Shown here piece after piece: positions 21,765 to 22,708 of a stretch of DNA of 22,708 bases. Where the stretch lies: the NCBI GenBank assembly GCA_015039315.1, contig WIDE01000174.1, forward strand, positions 1-22,708, written 5' to 3'. The DNA is from Clavulina sp. PMI_390 (lineage: Eukaryota > Basidiomycota > Agaricomycetes > Cantharellales > Hydnaceae). The notes under the pieces were generated by a model. It was given only the letters and a program-made list of their open reading frames with translations, made no database searches and was not told the DNA's origin. The translations under genes and the position numbers were made by a program. Positions within the stretch are counted from its first letter, which is position 1, and each line of letters starts with the position of its first letter.

Positions 21765-22708
21765 TGCGTCTGAGTGTTGAAGCGAGAATCGGTGGGAGGG
21801 GGGGGGAGTGAATGAGGTTACGAGTGCACGATGGAAGGGGGGTATAAGAAGGAATTCGAAGGGGATGAATATGGCGAATGAGCTCACCAACTACGTCACA
21901 GAGACCCTTTGACTGGTGTTGGGGCCGAGCTGGTTCTGGGGCAGATCATGAGCGCATCGAGAGTCACCCAACTCGCCTGCCATTGCCCTTTGCCCAATGC
22001 ACACGTCATCGAAATATCAGCCGGCCCTCGCACGATCGCAGCTGCGCCATCGACGTCGCGACGCCTCTGCGTAGTTCTCTCGAAATCGCCGAACATTGTC
22101 GACGTCGGACAAACACGCGGGGCGTCGACGTCACAAAAGACATGAATAAGCGTGACATTCACTCCATATCTGAACTCGTGACACGCCTCCCGCTCAGAGA
22201 CAAAAACAAAAGAACCAACCTGTTTCTGAATCACAGTTACCCGCATACGTGTGTCTCTCAGTAGTAACATTGGAATAGGCCGCTTCCTTGTGCCATATGT
22301 GGTCATTTTAGCGTAAGAGACAGCCTGTCAACCCCGCTCTGTCGTAAGCCCACCATCCTGTCTCATATCACCGCCAGGGACCCTTGAATCACCTATCCCC
22401 ATGATTGATCCTTTCCCGACTTAGCCACTGTCGGCCCTTCCTCCTCCGTCCCAACTGACTCGAACATGACCTTACCACCAAACTCCGCCACAGCCACGTG
22501 CCATCACGACCACTTCGTTCACTATTGTCGGTAATGCTACCAAATACAGGGGACGCGCCGTAATTTGCTTCACATTTACATTTCAGCCTCGGTCCCCTTT
22601 GACTCCAGTGGCTCAAGGCCATCTGCCGCCCTCTCATTTGTATCTTAGTGTTCCTTGTCGATATACTGGATGGCGGTGAGACCTTGACTGTCAAAGTGAG
22701 TGCTCGTC
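21765..22708. promoter_or_regulatory. Upstream region of the HAM1-like gene; no confident gene
   Basis: This 944-bp end region holds the promoter of the minus-strand HAM1-like gene. A C-rich tract on the minus strand (about 21794-21815) lies just upstream of the start codon, as is common in fungal leaders. A cluster of bZIP-like motifs lies at 21892-22133 and is listed separately. The plus strand between about 22440 and 22640 could contain a splice pair (GTAATG at 22531, TTTCAG near 22586), but no start codon or family match supports a gene. The unbroken minus-strand frame at 22306-21896 looks like chance. Confidence 0.4.
21892..22133. promoter_or_regulatory. Cluster of CRE/ATF-like ACGTCA and GACGTC motifs
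   Basis: ACGTCA occurs three times in the same orientation (21893-21898, 22003-22008, 22128-22133). The palindrome GACGTC occurs at 22052-22057, 22101-22106 and 22127-22132, twice inside GTCGACGTC. They lie about 130-370 bp upstream of the HAM1-like start codon. bZIP factors of the CREB/ATF type bind TGACGT(CA). Binding here is inference. Confidence 0.4.

Noticed and set aside
21896..22306. Minus-strand 136-codon ORF upstream of the HAM1-like gene
   Set aside because: The composition looks random, there is no recognisable domain, and it covers the motif-rich promoter region.
22460..22640. Possible spliced plus-strand exon pair at the right edge
   Set aside because: A donor and acceptor look acceptable and one frame stays open across them, but no start codon fits that frame and the peptide matches no family. 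The window also ends before it could be followed.

Overview
This window reads as nuclear DNA of a filamentous basidiomycete, most likely an Agaricomycete. Evidence is the very high density of short spliceosomal introns (about 50 modelled, mostly 52-140 nt, with GTNNGT donors and occasional CTAAC/CTGAC branch sites), the closely packed eukaryotic genes, and fungal-type protein families (HAM1-like protein, mitochondrial dihydroxy-acid dehydratase, proteasome beta5, fungal glutaminyl cyclase). The species cannot be fixed from the sequence alone. All gene models were spliced by hand; exon sums keep frame in every model.

Layout. Bases 1-423 are almost free of CpG, unlike everything to their right, and look like the edge of a decayed, methylated repeat. 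Bases 424-3491 are gene-poor: one weak two-exon gene candidate (2268-1935, minus) and one long unsupported ORF (1704-1000, minus). From 3492 rightwards the window is gene-dense. On the minus strand come a 1,926-residue serine/proline-rich disordered protein of unknown function (9744-3492, 8 exons), a 150-residue ubiquitin-family E2 enzyme (10942-9952, 9 exons) whose HPN motif reads HPG, and a secreted or membrane-anchored glutaminyl cyclase (13086-11518, 5 exons). The proteasome beta5 gene (13209-14505, plus, 7 exons) starts 122 bp from the glutaminyl cyclase start and probably shares a bidirectional promoter with it. It converges on the dihydroxy-acid dehydratase gene (17796-14688, minus, about 18 exons, including 9-nt and 15-nt micro-exons and one GC-AG intron). 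The last gene is an 868-residue HAM1-like protein (21764-18464, minus, 9 exons). The right end (21765-22708) is its upstream region, with a cluster of ACGTCA/GACGTC motifs.

The genes do not form a pathway. They are housekeeping functions (protein turnover: E2 and proteasome beta5; branched-chain amino-acid synthesis: DHAD; N-terminal pyroglutamate formation: QC) next to two fungal-specific proteins of poorly known function. I found no transposase, secondary-metabolite cluster, tRNA, rRNA, CRISPR or toxin gene. The points most worth pursuing are the disordered protein with conserved end boxes, the altered E2 catalytic motif, the micro-exon/GC-AG splicing in DHAD, and the possible lipid-binding fold of the HAM1-like protein.
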